A stretch of DNA of 64,000 bases from the NCBI GenBank assembly GCA_002346475.1, contig DDZV01000022.1, forward strand, positions 16,437-80,436, written 5' to 3'. The notes beneath the pieces were generated by a model that worked only from the letters and a program-made list of their open reading frames with translations, was not told where the DNA came from and searched no databases. Positions 45,396-53,716 of this stretch are shown in pieces. This stretch comes from Acidobacteria bacterium UBA2999. GTDB taxonomy: Bacteria; Acidobacteriota; Vicinamibacteria; Vicinamibacterales; UBA2999. Both the position numbers and the translations under genes were made by a program. How positions within the stretch are numbered: the first letter of the stretch is position 1; each line of letters opens with the position of its first letter.

Positions 45396-46649
45396 ATGCT
45401 TTATGTAACCGTGACTCGTGGTGTGTTTCGCCTCATAGCCCTTGCATTATTTCTTTCGTTTGGGCTTTTGACCGCGTGCCAGATCGAAGACCCGCCCCAG
45501 ATGTTCCCCCTGGGCACAGATGTTTCTCTGCCGGCTGACACAATGTTGATTCGCGGGCAAGTTCCGAGGCAAACAACACTCAGTGCCATGCTCGATGAAC
45601 ATGGATTGCATGCCTCAGCCGTTGGGCGTGTGGTTGTGGCCACCCGAGAAGTATTCGATCCCAGACGCTTGCGCGCTCTACAACCGTTTTTGCTTGAACG
45701 TACCTTTGATGGTGATATACGGCGATTCGAATATGAGATCGACAACGATCAGTTTCTACGTTTAGCGTCAGTTCCAGGGGCAAAGGATGATCTCGTTGCT
45801 AGCCTTTTGCCAATTGAGAAAAATCGAGAGGAAGCTGCCATTGCAGGCACCATCAACATCGACACACCTTCGTTGTATCAGGCAATGACTGCTACAGGTG
45901 AGCGTGCAGACCTAACCATTGCTATGGCCGATATTTTCGCTGGAGAAATTGATTTTAATACTGAACTTCGCCAGGGCGATTACTTTGCCTTAGCTTTCGA
46001 AAAGTTTACAAGAGAAGATCGACCATCGACGTACGGCGAAATTTACGCGGCAGAATTTTACAATGATGGCCGTTTATTACGCGCCCTACATTTCACGCCG
46101 CCCGATGGTGAACCTGGTTACTATGACGAACAAGGTAATTCCTTGAAACGTCTGTTCTTGAAATCGCCACTGAAATTTTCTCCTCGGGTGACTTCTGGTT
46201 TTTCACGTAGGCGTTTTCATCCAGTGCTAAAGAGATACCGTCCGCATCTTGGTATCGATTACGGAGCGCCTGTTGGAGCGCCCGTGGTAGCAGTAGCAAC
46301 TGGAAGAGTGGTTTCAGCTACGTACGACAGTGCTAATGGACGAATGGTGCGATTGAAACACCCAAGTGGCTACGAAACTTACTACCTACATCTATCTAAA
46401 TTTGCACCTGGCATTCGTAAAGGTGCACGTGTCACACAAGGTCAATTAATAGGTGAGGTTGGAGCAACGGGTCTCGCGACTGGTCCTCATCTCGACTACC
46501 GGGTGCGAAAAAATGGCGTGTTTGTTAACCCAACCGTAGAACATCGCAAGATGCCCCCCGGTGAACCAGTGCCAGCGGATATCATGCCGCTCTTTGAAGA
46601 GGTCCGAGACGAATGGCTTCCACGCTTAAAACACAGCGTGACAGAATGA
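45396..46649 (+). CDS. M23-type peptidase lipoprotein with HxD motif
   Basis: Protein of 417 residues. Lipoprotein signal with lipobox LLTAC, Cys28. The middle region (about 60-250) resembles the N-terminal domains of MepM/OapA-type cell-wall hydrolases (ITIAMADIFAGEIDF and FALAFEKFTRE). The LytM domain follows: SGFSRRRFHPVLKRYRPHLG, zinc ligands H284 and D288 in HLGIDYGAP, then GPHLDYRVRKNGVFVNP with H365. The second His of the usual HxH is Asp367. The role is cleavage of peptidoglycan cross-links or regulation of amidases. Activity needs testing because of the His to Asp change. The DUF1015 gene follows by 10 bp. Confidence 0.85.
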   Translation: MLYVTVTRGVFRLIALALFLSFGLLTACQIEDPPQMFPLGTDVSLPADTMLIRGQVPRQTTLSAMLDEHGLHASAVGRVVVATREVFDPRRLRALQPFLLERTFDGDIRRFEYEIDNDQFLRLASVPGAKDDLVASLLPIEKNREEAAIAGTINIDTPSLYQAMTATGERADLTIAMADIFAGEIDFNTELRQGDYFALAFEKFTREDRPSTYGEIYAAEFYNDGRLLRALHFTPPDGEPGYYDEQGNSLKRLFLKSPLKFSPRVTSGFSRRRFHPVLKRYRPHLGIDYGAPVGAPVVAVATGRVVSATYDSANGRMVRLKHPSGYETYYLHLSKFAPGIRKGARVTQGQLIGEVGATGLATGPHLDYRVRKNGVFVNPTVEHRKMPPGEPVPADIMPLFEEVRDEWLPRLKHSVTE

Positions 46650-46659
46650 CTCAAGCCTA

Positions 46660-47880
46660 ATGTCCAGGGTTAGTGCTTTTCGTGCACTTCGGCCAAAGCC
46701 AGAAGCTGTAGCACGGGTCGCTTCTGTGCCCTACGATGTTGTTAGTACCAACGAAGCAAAAGTGCTTGCGCATGACAATCCTCTAAGCGCGCTCCATATT
46801 TCAAGGGCTGAAATTGACCTTCCCGCTGACACAGATCCTTATTCTTCAGCGGTATATGAGCAAGCTGCCACGAACTTTGCCCTCCTGAAATCGAGTGCAC
46901 CTCTCATCGTTGAAGAACAACCAAGTTTGTACATTTACCGGTTACGAATGGGTACACACGAACAAATAGGGGTAGCTGGATGCTACTCGCTAGATGACTA
47001 CGATAAGAATGTAATTCGCAAGCACGAACACACGCGACGTGAGAAGGAAGACGATCGTACACATCACATGCTTGAACTCCGTGCACAGATGGGCCCTGTC
47101 TTCTTGACTTATCGAGCCTCAACAACCGTGGATGCGCTTGTAAGCACTGTAGTGTCAACACAACCACCGCTCTTTGATTTTATGGCTCCCGATCAAGTGC
47201 AACACACGCTTTGGCGAACTGAAGCATCTCAATCATCCTCACTCGTAGCTGCTTTCGAAGAAGTTCCAACCCTTTATATTGCTGACGGACATCATCGAGC
47301 AGCAAGCGCTTCTAGAGTTCGCCATCACTTGCGAGATACCTATAGTCGTGACGGAAAGTGGGACATGTTTTTGGCCGTGGCGTTTCCTGACGCCCAAGTA
47401 CAGATCCTTCCTTACAACCGTGTAGTCAAAGATCTAGGTCCACACACTCGCGAATCATTCTTAACTGCACTGCACGAACGAGGCACAGTGCGCGACGGAA
47501 ACCCAGCAGAACCACAAGCAGGTGAAGTGTCTATGTATCTTGGGGATCGTTGGTACAGTGTTAGCCTGGAAACATCGCCTTCCAGCACGGAACCGGCCAG
47601 CCGTCTCGACGTCAGTCGATTACACAACCAAATACTGTCACCGCTCCTTGGAATTGGAAATGCAGGGACAGATAAGCGTGTTGACTTTATTGGTGGGGTG
47701 CGAGGCCTGTCAGAACTTAAACGTTTGGTTGATTCGAAAACTGTAGCCGTCGCATTTGCAATGCATGCCGTTAATATTGGAGATCTTCTAACCGTTTCTG
47801 ATTTAGGCGGCATCATGCCACCTAAATCCACCTGGTTCGAACCAAAATTACGTGATGGCTTATTGTTCTATTTAATTTGA
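46660..47880 (+). CDS. DUF1015 family protein
   Basis: Protein of 406 residues of the DUF1015 family (often beside phosphoglycerate dehydrogenase in other genomes, biochemical role unknown). Seen: N-terminal VSAFRALRPKP, VASVPYDVVSTNEAK, DNPLSALHISRAEID, IRKHEHTRREKEDDRTHHM, LYIADGHHRAASASRV, FLAVAFPDAQVQILPYNRV. Starts 10 bp after the M23 lipoprotein and its TGA overlaps the TTG start proposed for fabZ, so the three form one operon. Confidence 0.85.
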   Translation: MSRVSAFRALRPKPEAVARVASVPYDVVSTNEAKVLAHDNPLSALHISRAEIDLPADTDPYSSAVYEQAATNFALLKSSAPLIVEEQPSLYIYRLRMGTHEQIGVAGCYSLDDYDKNVIRKHEHTRREKEDDRTHHMLELRAQMGPVFLTYRASTTVDALVSTVVSTQPPLFDFMAPDQVQHTLWRTEASQSSSLVAAFEEVPTLYIADGHHRAASASRVRHHLRDTYSRDGKWDMFLAVAFPDAQVQILPYNRVVKDLGPHTRESFLTALHERGTVRDGNPAEPQAGEVSMYLGDRWYSVSLETSPSSTEPASRLDVSRLHNQILSPLLGIGNAGTDKRVDFIGGVRGLSELKRLVDSKTVAVAFAMHAVNIGDLLTVSDLGGIMPPKSTWFEPKLRDGLLFYLI

Positions 47881-48383
47881 TCCTCGGTATCCCGAACAGG
47901 CCGGATTATACTAACGGGCCTGTGGATACTCTAACCCTGCCACTAGATTACACAGCTATCGAGCGGATTCTGCCTCATCGGTACCCGTTCTTGCTCGTTG
48001 ATCGAATTGCAGAGCTTGAACCTGATAAACGTATCGTTGGTATTAAGAATGTCACAATGAATGAGCGCTTTCTTTCCCGTCAACCTGGTAATTCACCAGT
48101 CTTTCCGTCAACAATGCTGACGGAAGCAGTCGCACAGGTTGGAGCTATCCTTATTCTGTCGAAACCAGCAAACCGGGAAAGATTAATCTACTTCATGGGT
48201 ATTGAACGTGTGCGCTACCTGAAACCAGTCCATCCTGGTGATACCGTGGAAATTGAAGCTCGCGTGAAACGTTTGCGCAGTAGGATGGGACAGCTTCAGG
48301 GTTTTGCACGTGTTAACGGACAAATGGTCGTCGAGGGCACTATGACGTTTGCCCTTGGTCCAACAGTAAAAAGTGAAACTTAA
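47877..48383 (+). CDS. fabZ: 3-hydroxyacyl-[ACP] dehydratase FabZ
   Basis: 168 residues from the TTG at 47877, which overlaps the previous stop as TTGA. A GTG at 47922 would give 153 residues, closer to the family norm, so the start is uncertain. Hot-dog-fold FabZ: ILPHRYPFLLVDRI with the catalytic His, SPVFPSTMLTEAVAQVGAIL with the catalytic Glu (the usual HFPGxPVMPG is changed), IERVRYLKPVHPGDTVEIEA. It dehydrates 3-hydroxyacyl-ACP in fatty-acid and lipid A precursor synthesis. No other lipid gene is adjacent. Confidence 0.88.
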   Translation: MILGIPNRPDYTNGPVDTLTLPLDYTAIERILPHRYPFLLVDRIAELEPDKRIVGIKNVTMNERFLSRQPGNSPVFPSTMLTEAVAQVGAILILSKPANRERLIYFMGIERVRYLKPVHPGDTVEIEARVKRLRSRMGQLQGFARVNGQMVVEGTMTFALGPTVKSET

Positions 48384-48458
48384 CCAAAAAAGAAGTCTTT
48401 TTATCTAAAATCCTGAACTAACTCGCATTACCTAGCCTAATCGAGATAGCATTAATGT

Positions 48459-48986
48459 ATGCATCCTAGAATAGTGAATTTAGCTGTCGGCTTCGTCGCA
48501 CTCGCTTTGCTTTCTCCTCTTGCTGGTCCAACCTCCGCTCAGCAACATGATCATGGTCATGATCACGGACCGACGCTACCTTCCGGGCATAAACGCTGGG
48601 TGACACCTGTACCAGCACACCGGATGCCACCAGTTCCGTACCAAGGGTATCCTCCTCAACGGCCTATGCCAGTAGTCCAGGAGGCATACGCCTTTGCCGG
48701 ATTGCATCCAGAAATACTGAGTTACATACCGTGCTTCTGTGGATGCGAACGAAGCGCGGGCCACACAGGCAACCAAGATTGCTTTGTATTAAGACGTGAC
48801 GCTGAGGGACGTGTACTAGAGTGGAACCCTCATGGGTACTCCTGCGCTATCTGTATCGATGTTGCTAGGGATGCTATGCAAATGTTTAATGCCGGTGCCT
48901 CCAGAAAAGCAATCCGTAGCGCCATTGACGCAAAATATAAACCGCATTTTTCCACTACAACCCCAACACCACAGCCGCCTGCATAG
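48459..48986 (+). CDS. PCYCGC-motif secreted protein
   Basis: Protein of 175 residues with a signal peptide (about 1-27, ending TSAQQ). A His-rich stretch HDHGHDHGP follows, then a Pro-rich linker and the PCYCGC-type motif YIPCFCGCERSAGHTGN with a further QDCFVL and GYSCAICIDVARDAM. The Cys/His arrangement suggests metal binding. PF13798-type proteins are of unknown function, and some are lipoproteins in Firmicutes. The C-terminus is Thr/Pro-rich. Alternative starts downstream would still leave the signal peptide. Confidence 0.8.
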   Translation: MHPRIVNLAVGFVALALLSPLAGPTSAQQHDHGHDHGPTLPSGHKRWVTPVPAHRMPPVPYQGYPPQRPMPVVQEAYAFAGLHPEILSYIPCFCGCERSAGHTGNQDCFVLRRDAEGRVLEWNPHGYSCAICIDVARDAMQMFNAGASRKAIRSAIDAKYKPHFSTTTPTPQPPA

Positions 48987-49025
48987 TCGGATCTGAGGAA
49001 TCGATGCCAGGTCTCCATAACTGGC

Positions 49026-49031
49026 TATAAT
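49026..49031 (+). promoter_or_regulatory. -10 box positioned for a leaderless transcript of the hybrid kinase
   Basis: TATAAT, a perfect -10 box, lies 6 nt before the GTG at 49038. The message would begin at the start codon. No Shine-Dalgarno sequence precedes it. The -35 region is weak. Confidence 0.5.
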
Positions 49032-49037
49032 TCCCTT

Positions 49038-50633
49038 GTGTCGCAATCGTCCGCAAAGACCGCAGGCTCTGTGTCGCGTACGGATACATTTGCACAATTT
49101 TTTAAAAATATTCCAGAAGGTGTCTTTATCGGTACTTTCTGTCCAACGAGCAACCCCAAGAACCCATCTAAAATAAAAGAAAAAACACTAGTCGCCAATC
49201 CTTATTTACGAAACATCTTTGGCTATCAAGCAACTATCCCAGAAGCTGAGATCCAACTGTTTACAGATTCGTCTTTTGCTGACCCTGAATCACGCCGAGC
49301 CTTTTTAGATCAACTCATCGATCAAAAGTCCGTCAACGACTATCTGCTTCGGATGCGAAAAGTCGATGGGTCTCTTATATGGGTTGAAATAACTGCAAGC
49401 GTAACATCGCTAGATAAGCATGGTCACGTCCGCATCGAAGCACTTGTCCGCGATGTGAACGATCAAAAAACATTTGATGAACAATCGAGGAATCTATATC
49501 AACAACTTGTTCAGGCTGAAAAAATGGCCACTCTTGGACAGGCAGTTTCTAGTGTTGCCCACGAACTAAACAACCCATTAACAACCATCTTGAATTGGGC
49601 GGAACGTCTCGTTGAGCACCCGCTTGACAAGTCGGCACAGAGAGGTGCAGAAACAATATTTAGTGAAACTAAACGTGCAGCCCGCATTGTACGAAGCTTG
49701 CTGACTGTCGCGAGGAAACGTCAGTCAACACGAACAACAATCGACATCAATGAGGTAATTAACGAAACGCTACAACTTCGCTCGTACGAACACAAAAGAA
49801 AAAATATTGTAATCACTAAGGAACCTGCAAATACACTGCCACCCATCTTCGCTGACGCTTATCAGATCCAGCAGGTTTTGTTAAATCTGGTTGTCAATGC
49901 AGAGGACGCTATGTTGGCTACCAGGAACGGTGGTTCAATTGTCATAAAATCCAAATACGACATAGAGCAAAAATCCGTCGTTATTGAATTACACGACGAT
50001 GGCCCTGGTATCCCTAAAGAAGTTACCGATAAAATTTTTGACCCTTTTTTCACTACTAAAGATGTTGGAAAAGGAACAGGCCTTGGGCTAACTGTTGCGC
50101 GAACACTTATTCAAGAACATGGCGGGAAAATTCATGTTGAAGCTCACCCCAAGGGTGGAACCTCCTTCTTTATTGCATTGCCAGCTACCAGTATTACAAC
50201 AACACAGCAAAAACCACAGGCACCACTGGTAACAAAGGCTAGCCGTGGGGCAAATCTGCTCCTTGTGGAAGACGAGCAAGCACTTGCAGCAACAGTAATT
50301 GAATTTTTAAGTGATGCTAGCTTTCAGGTAATGCATGTTGGTAACGGCAAGGAAGCTCTAGAGCTTACAACTGTTGATTGTTATGATTTCGATCTTATAA
50401 TTTGCGACTTAAAGATGCCAGAAATGGGTGGGATCGATTTCTATCATGCCTTCAAAAATAAACATGACGCCTCGTTAGAAACATTATTCATCTTTGTAAC
50501 AGGAACCTTAGCCGACACAAAAACTGAGAGGTTTCTCAAAGAAACTGGATGTCGCTGGCTCGCCAAGCCTTTTCGCCTTGCGGATCTCCTTCGCATAATT
50601 CAGGAAGTCTTGGATACAAAAAAACCGAACTAG
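49038..50633 (+). CDS. Soluble PAS hybrid sensor histidine kinase with C-terminal receiver
   Basis: Protein of 531 residues with no TM segment. A PAS domain (about 10-155; LLRMRKVDGSLIWVEITASV), a HisKA with VAHELNNPLTTILNWAERL (phospho-acceptor His), a HATPase with N box LNLVVNAEDAM, G1 HDDGPGI and G2 GKGTGLGLTVART, then a receiver domain (about 405-525; LLLVEDEQ, LIICDLKMPEMGG with phospho-acceptor Asp, TGT, and AKPF). The receiver is a phosphate sink or relay. No output domain. The GTG start fits a leaderless message. A plausible cytoplasmic partner for the NtrC-type regulator 3.5 kb downstream, but that pairing is inference. Confidence 0.9.
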   Translation: MSQSSAKTAGSVSRTDTFAQFFKNIPEGVFIGTFCPTSNPKNPSKIKEKTLVANPYLRNIFGYQATIPEAEIQLFTDSSFADPESRRAFLDQLIDQKSVNDYLLRMRKVDGSLIWVEITASVTSLDKHGHVRIEALVRDVNDQKTFDEQSRNLYQQLVQAEKMATLGQAVSSVAHELNNPLTTILNWAERLVEHPLDKSAQRGAETIFSETKRAARIVRSLLTVARKRQSTRTTIDINEVINETLQLRSYEHKRKNIVITKEPANTLPPIFADAYQIQQVLLNLVVNAEDAMLATRNGGSIVIKSKYDIEQKSVVIELHDDGPGIPKEVTDKIFDPFFTTKDVGKGTGLGLTVARTLIQEHGGKIHVEAHPKGGTSFFIALPATSITTTQQKPQAPLVTKASRGANLLLVEDEQALAATVIEFLSDASFQVMHVGNGKEALELTTVDCYDFDLIICDLKMPEMGGIDFYHAFKNKHDASLETLFIFVTGTLADTKTERFLKETGCRWLAKPFRLADLLRIIQEVLDTKKPN

Positions 50634-50808
50634 CGCATTCTCACACGAGCTCTAATCAATCGTGAGCTTCTGGTTACATCGCTCAAGTGACCGACCAATG
50701 ATGGAGCAAGTAGTGATTAATGATTTTTCTTTTCAATCAAAGGATTTGTTCTTCCGGATAAAGTTTGTTATGAAGTTTTATGCGTAAGTTTATTCTTCAT
50801 CTAAATAT

Positions 50809-50838
50809 TTTTGTTATTGGATAACCCCAATAATAAAA
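50809..50838. other. AT-rich inverted repeat in convergent intergenic region
   Basis: TTTTGTTATTGG, six-base loop, CCAATAATAAAA, 12-bp stem with one G-T pair, in the 295-bp gap between the hybrid kinase and the TPR gene, which converge here. Neither strand has the T tract after the stem expected for an intrinsic terminator. The rest of the gap (50634-50928) shows no gene or recognisable RNA. Confidence 0.45.
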
Positions 50839-50928
50839 TCTGATGCTTAAACCTATATTCCATTGAAGAAACTTCTTGAAGTTAATCAATAGTCAGCCTT
50901 TTGTTCCTTGCTGTTTATGTAACTTGTT

Positions 50929-52494
50929 TTATTCCTCTTGGTTTTCTGTTGTGAACCGTTTGGCCTCTTTAATTCCAGGATGCTCAGACGAACCCTTCCA
51001 GAACTCCAGTAGTGTGGCGTAATACTCCCTGGCGGCACTGCGGTCCCCACTGGCTGCAGCGGCTTCTGCGGCCCCGAGTAACGAGTGCGTACGTTTTGGC
51101 ATTCGCAAAAGTGACGCTTCGAACTTTTCTCTCGCCTCTTCTGTTTTCCCAAGTCCCAGTAGAAGTTCGCCGTACAATTCATATGGTGGCTTGATGGGAT
51201 TGGCAGCACCGTTTGGCAACCGTTGTCCCAAAGCAATTTCGATCGCTTCGTCCATGAAAGAGATCACCGCATCACCGTCGCCTTCATGTGCGCTAATTGC
51301 GGCCGACAGCTCCTTATGGCTGATTTTAACAAAGGCCGAACCATCGATTGCCTCTTCTGCCAGTCTCGCTTGCGCCGCTCTCGCCGTTTGTAAATCGTCC
51401 AGCTTGACGGCACTCAATCCTGTAGCCAGCAACTCAGGCGCTGAGGACTTCTCGGTGATTGGCAAAAGGTTCCATTCTTCCGTTTCGATCACGTACCGTG
51501 CTTTTAGAAGCGGGATCGCGTTCACTGCGCGCTCTTGGCCATCGCTCTCGTTAGCGACCATTTCGATGCGATTAATCCAAGTGTTTGCTTTGTCGTAGTC
51601 TCCAAGCTGCAAATCACCGTATTGACCCCAATCAAGCGGGTGCACAGTGTCACCGACGCTGTCACCTGGTTTCCATAAGTCACGAGCAGCGTCATAGGCA
51701 CGCTGATTATGATTTGAGACGAGATCCCACATGCCATGCTGAATAAAAATGTGGGTTGGCATGTGTCTAGCGTGGGCAACCGCTGGCGCAATTTCCATGT
51801 ATTTCATAGCGGAAGGTAGAGCTAGCGGCGCGTGAATGGGATCGTCAAAGGAATGGATAGCGTAGTGAGGTGCACCAGGATGGTTCGGATTGGCTTTGAA
51901 CACGTCTAAGGCAATCGCTCCGGCGCGCATCTCAAGCCGTCCGGTTTGATCTCGCAGTGCTCTCGAAGCGCTAAGTGTCGCCACCGCGTAAAAGGTAGCT
52001 ACTTCATGATCGTTAGGATACCGCTCGTGCAAGTCGGCCATCGTCTCCATATAGGCGACCCGACGTTCGTCGTAGGTCCCCTCGTTACTCCACAGAACTT
52101 CTACTGCGTTCAAGAAGCCTGCCTCGCGCTCTGTTTTAGCTTTGGCCGCTCGTACTGCGCGTGTTGAACCTAAACGTGCAAGCACCTTTCTTGGATTGTC
52201 TTCATCCGGAGCAACTCCTTCAAAAAGTGGGTGGTTATAACATAAGGTCTCGCCCCAGTAAGCCAGGACGAAGTCAGAATCTAAATTCTGAGCCGCTTGA
52301 AATTGTTCGATAGCCTGCTTCCATCCGAAACTGTGCAGAATGGCTACACCGCGAAGAAAATAGCTCTGCGCTTCCGAGGATCTCGTAGAGGTTGGAAAAT
52401 CCAGCGAGCCCACGGACTCAAATTGGGCCAGCGCCGGTCTTGCGGTGAGAGAGCACAAAAGCGCGACGATCAGAATACGATGCAACCAAGGCAT
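50929..52494 (-). CDS. Secreted tetratricopeptide-repeat protein
   Basis: Protein of 521 residues with a signal peptide (about 1-24, ending PALAQ). Helical repeat pairs along the length (for example SYFLRGVAILHSFGWKQAIE, FVLAYWGETLCYNH, GELLLGLGKTEEAREKF, AAEAAAASGDRSAAREYY) indicate TPR repeats. His-rich ARHMPTHIFIQHGMW in the middle is common in this secreted TPR group. Role unknown. Sampled stretches run at about 48-63% G+C, somewhat above the genes to the right, so recent transfer is possible but not shown. No obvious promoter seen between it and the sigma gene 37 bp upstream, so it may be read from the sigma-54 promoter. Confidence 0.75.
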   Translation of the reverse strand: MPWLHRILIVALLCSLTARPALAQFESVGSLDFPTSTRSSEAQSYFLRGVAILHSFGWKQAIEQFQAAQNLDSDFVLAYWGETLCYNHPLFEGVAPDEDNPRKVLARLGSTRAVRAAKAKTEREAGFLNAVEVLWSNEGTYDERRVAYMETMADLHERYPNDHEVATFYAVATLSASRALRDQTGRLEMRAGAIALDVFKANPNHPGAPHYAIHSFDDPIHAPLALPSAMKYMEIAPAVAHARHMPTHIFIQHGMWDLVSNHNQRAYDAARDLWKPGDSVGDTVHPLDWGQYGDLQLGDYDKANTWINRIEMVANESDGQERAVNAIPLLKARYVIETEEWNLLPITEKSSAPELLATGLSAVKLDDLQTARAAQARLAEEAIDGSAFVKISHKELSAAISAHEGDGDAVISFMDEAIEIALGQRLPNGAANPIKPPYELYGELLLGLGKTEEAREKFEASLLRMPKRTHSLLGAAEAAAASGDRSAAREYYATLLEFWKGSSEHPGIKEAKRFTTENQEE

Positions 52495-52531
52495 GTGAAC
52501 TATCTCCTGATTCAGAGTGTACGATAAATAA

Positions 52532-53461
52532 CTACACTGCTAATTTTTGTTCAGGCATTTTACTTACTTGCTTCTTAAATGACGAAACATTGTTTCTCAA
52601 ATACGGCACGATGCTGCCAGCTTTTTTGACTCGATCAGTGTTCCGCTCTTTAGCTCCCTTGAGATATCTTTTTTTGAGATGTGCCTTTACTGCTTGTGGT
52701 TTCTGTCGAAAAGTCAGAATTGCATTGTGTAAAGCAGTGTCAGTCTTCTCCGTCACCATAGTAGAACCAAGCACTTTTCGAAGACGCTTAATTGCTTGGG
52801 CATGAAGCTGTGATACTCGTGATTCATTTACACCAAGCTCCTTGCCAATCTGCTTCATTGTGATCTCACTATAGTAATAAAGGCTGACAACCTTTTGTTC
52901 ACGAGAGGGAAGTGAACCAATTGCTTGTAGTACTTTGTCTCTCGTTTCTTGTTGTTCGTACAAGTAATCTGGCATCTCGGGTTCAGATGGCACTAAGACT
53001 GGCGGCAGTGTTGATTCGTTGATTTGTTCGCTGGTGGAAACCCGTGCGGTTGATTCAATTGTACCAATCCGCATAATCCTTCGGCTCAGTTGCTGCTCAC
53101 TAGAACCTAGCCGTGCAGCTAGTTCTGCAAGCGATGGTTCGCAACCATGTTCCAGACGCAATGCTTGTCTTGCTTCTTCTAATTCTCGTCGCTGACGTCG
53201 TACTCCCCTTGGCCAAGCATCTTTTCGCAAGGCATCAATCATGGCACCACGAATGCGTCGCTCAGCAAAAGTTTCAAATTTGATTCCACGTGTTTCATCA
53301 AAGCGACGAGCCGCATCAATTAAACCAATAACTCCATCCTGCACTAAGTCTCCCACATCAATTGAATGAGGCATGCTTGCCGCCATGCGACGGGCAAGTT
53401 GTTGAACAAAAGGCAAGGACTCGACAACTCGGTTATGACACGGGCCAACAGAAGAAAGCAT
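52532..53461 (-). CDS. FliA/WhiG-type (sigma-28 group) RNA polymerase sigma factor with basic C-terminal tail
   Basis: Protein of 309 residues. Region 2 (DLVQDGVIGLIDAARRFDE through RRIRGAMIDALR), region 3 (about 92-150) and region 4 (SLPSREQKVVSLYYYSEIT, then ELGVNESRVSQLHAQAIKRL) match FliA closely. No region 1 is present. Residues 233-309 are an extra Lys/Arg-rich tail not found in standard FliA. Start ATG with AGGAGGG at ideal spacing. The sigma-54 promoter at 53489-53505 would initiate about 17 nt upstream of the ATG. No flagellar or chemotaxis gene is in the window, so the regulon may be motility, pili or something else. The TPR gene follows after 37 bp. Confidence 0.9.
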   Translation of the reverse strand: MLSSVGPCHNRVVESLPFVQQLARRMAASMPHSIDVGDLVQDGVIGLIDAARRFDETRGIKFETFAERRIRGAMIDALRKDAWPRGVRRQRRELEEARQALRLEHGCEPSLAELAARLGSSEQQLSRRIMRIGTIESTARVSTSEQINESTLPPVLVPSEPEMPDYLYEQQETRDKVLQAIGSLPSREQKVVSLYYYSEITMKQIGKELGVNESRVSQLHAQAIKRLRKVLGSTMVTEKTDTALHNAILTFRQKPQAVKAHLKKRYLKGAKERNTDRVKKAGSIVPYLRNNVSSFKKQVSKMPEQKLAV

Positions 53462-53488
53462 TGGTTTACCCTCCTGCTCCTTCTAATA

Positions 53489-53505
53489 AGCAACAAGAGT
53501 GCCAA
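53489..53505 (-). promoter_or_regulatory. Sigma-54 (-24/-12) promoter of the FliA-like sigma gene
   Basis: Minus strand TTGGCAC (53505-53499), five bases, TTGCT (53493-53489): exact GG-N10-GC spacing and full match to the TGGCAC/TTGC(A/T) core. Predicted start near 53478, followed by AGGAGGG and the ATG at 53461. An 11-base full match on correct strand and position is unlikely by chance. Confidence 0.85.
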
Positions 53506-53625
53506 CTTCTTCTGATCTATTGAAAGTTTGAATTAAATATCAGAAAAAATTTAAGTCTATTAAAAACAGTTGTTTATAGAATTGTATGTGTCTGTATCTA
53601 TCTATATGAATCTAAGTTATTAGCA

Positions 53626-53651
53626 TTTTTCGTCATATAAATGACGAAAAA
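53626..53651. promoter_or_regulatory. Perfect 11+11 bp palindrome, likely enhancer (UAS) for an NtrC-type activator
   Basis: TTTTTCGTCAT (53626-53636), ATAA, ATGACGAAAAA (53641-53651). It is centred about 160 bp upstream of the predicted sigma-54 start site, the normal distance for an upstream activating sequence. It lacks a T tract after the stem on either strand, so it is not a typical terminator for the DHp gene. Confidence 0.6.
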
Positions 53652-53716
53652 CTGTGTCTAAGCGCCATATAATTGACTATATTTATCTTGAAAACGTGAC
53701 GTGTTCCCCGAAGGTC

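Noticed and set aside
53626..53651. Palindrome read as an intrinsic terminator of the DHp gene
   Set aside because: The stem is followed by A residues, not T, on both strands. Position favours an operator/enhancer.
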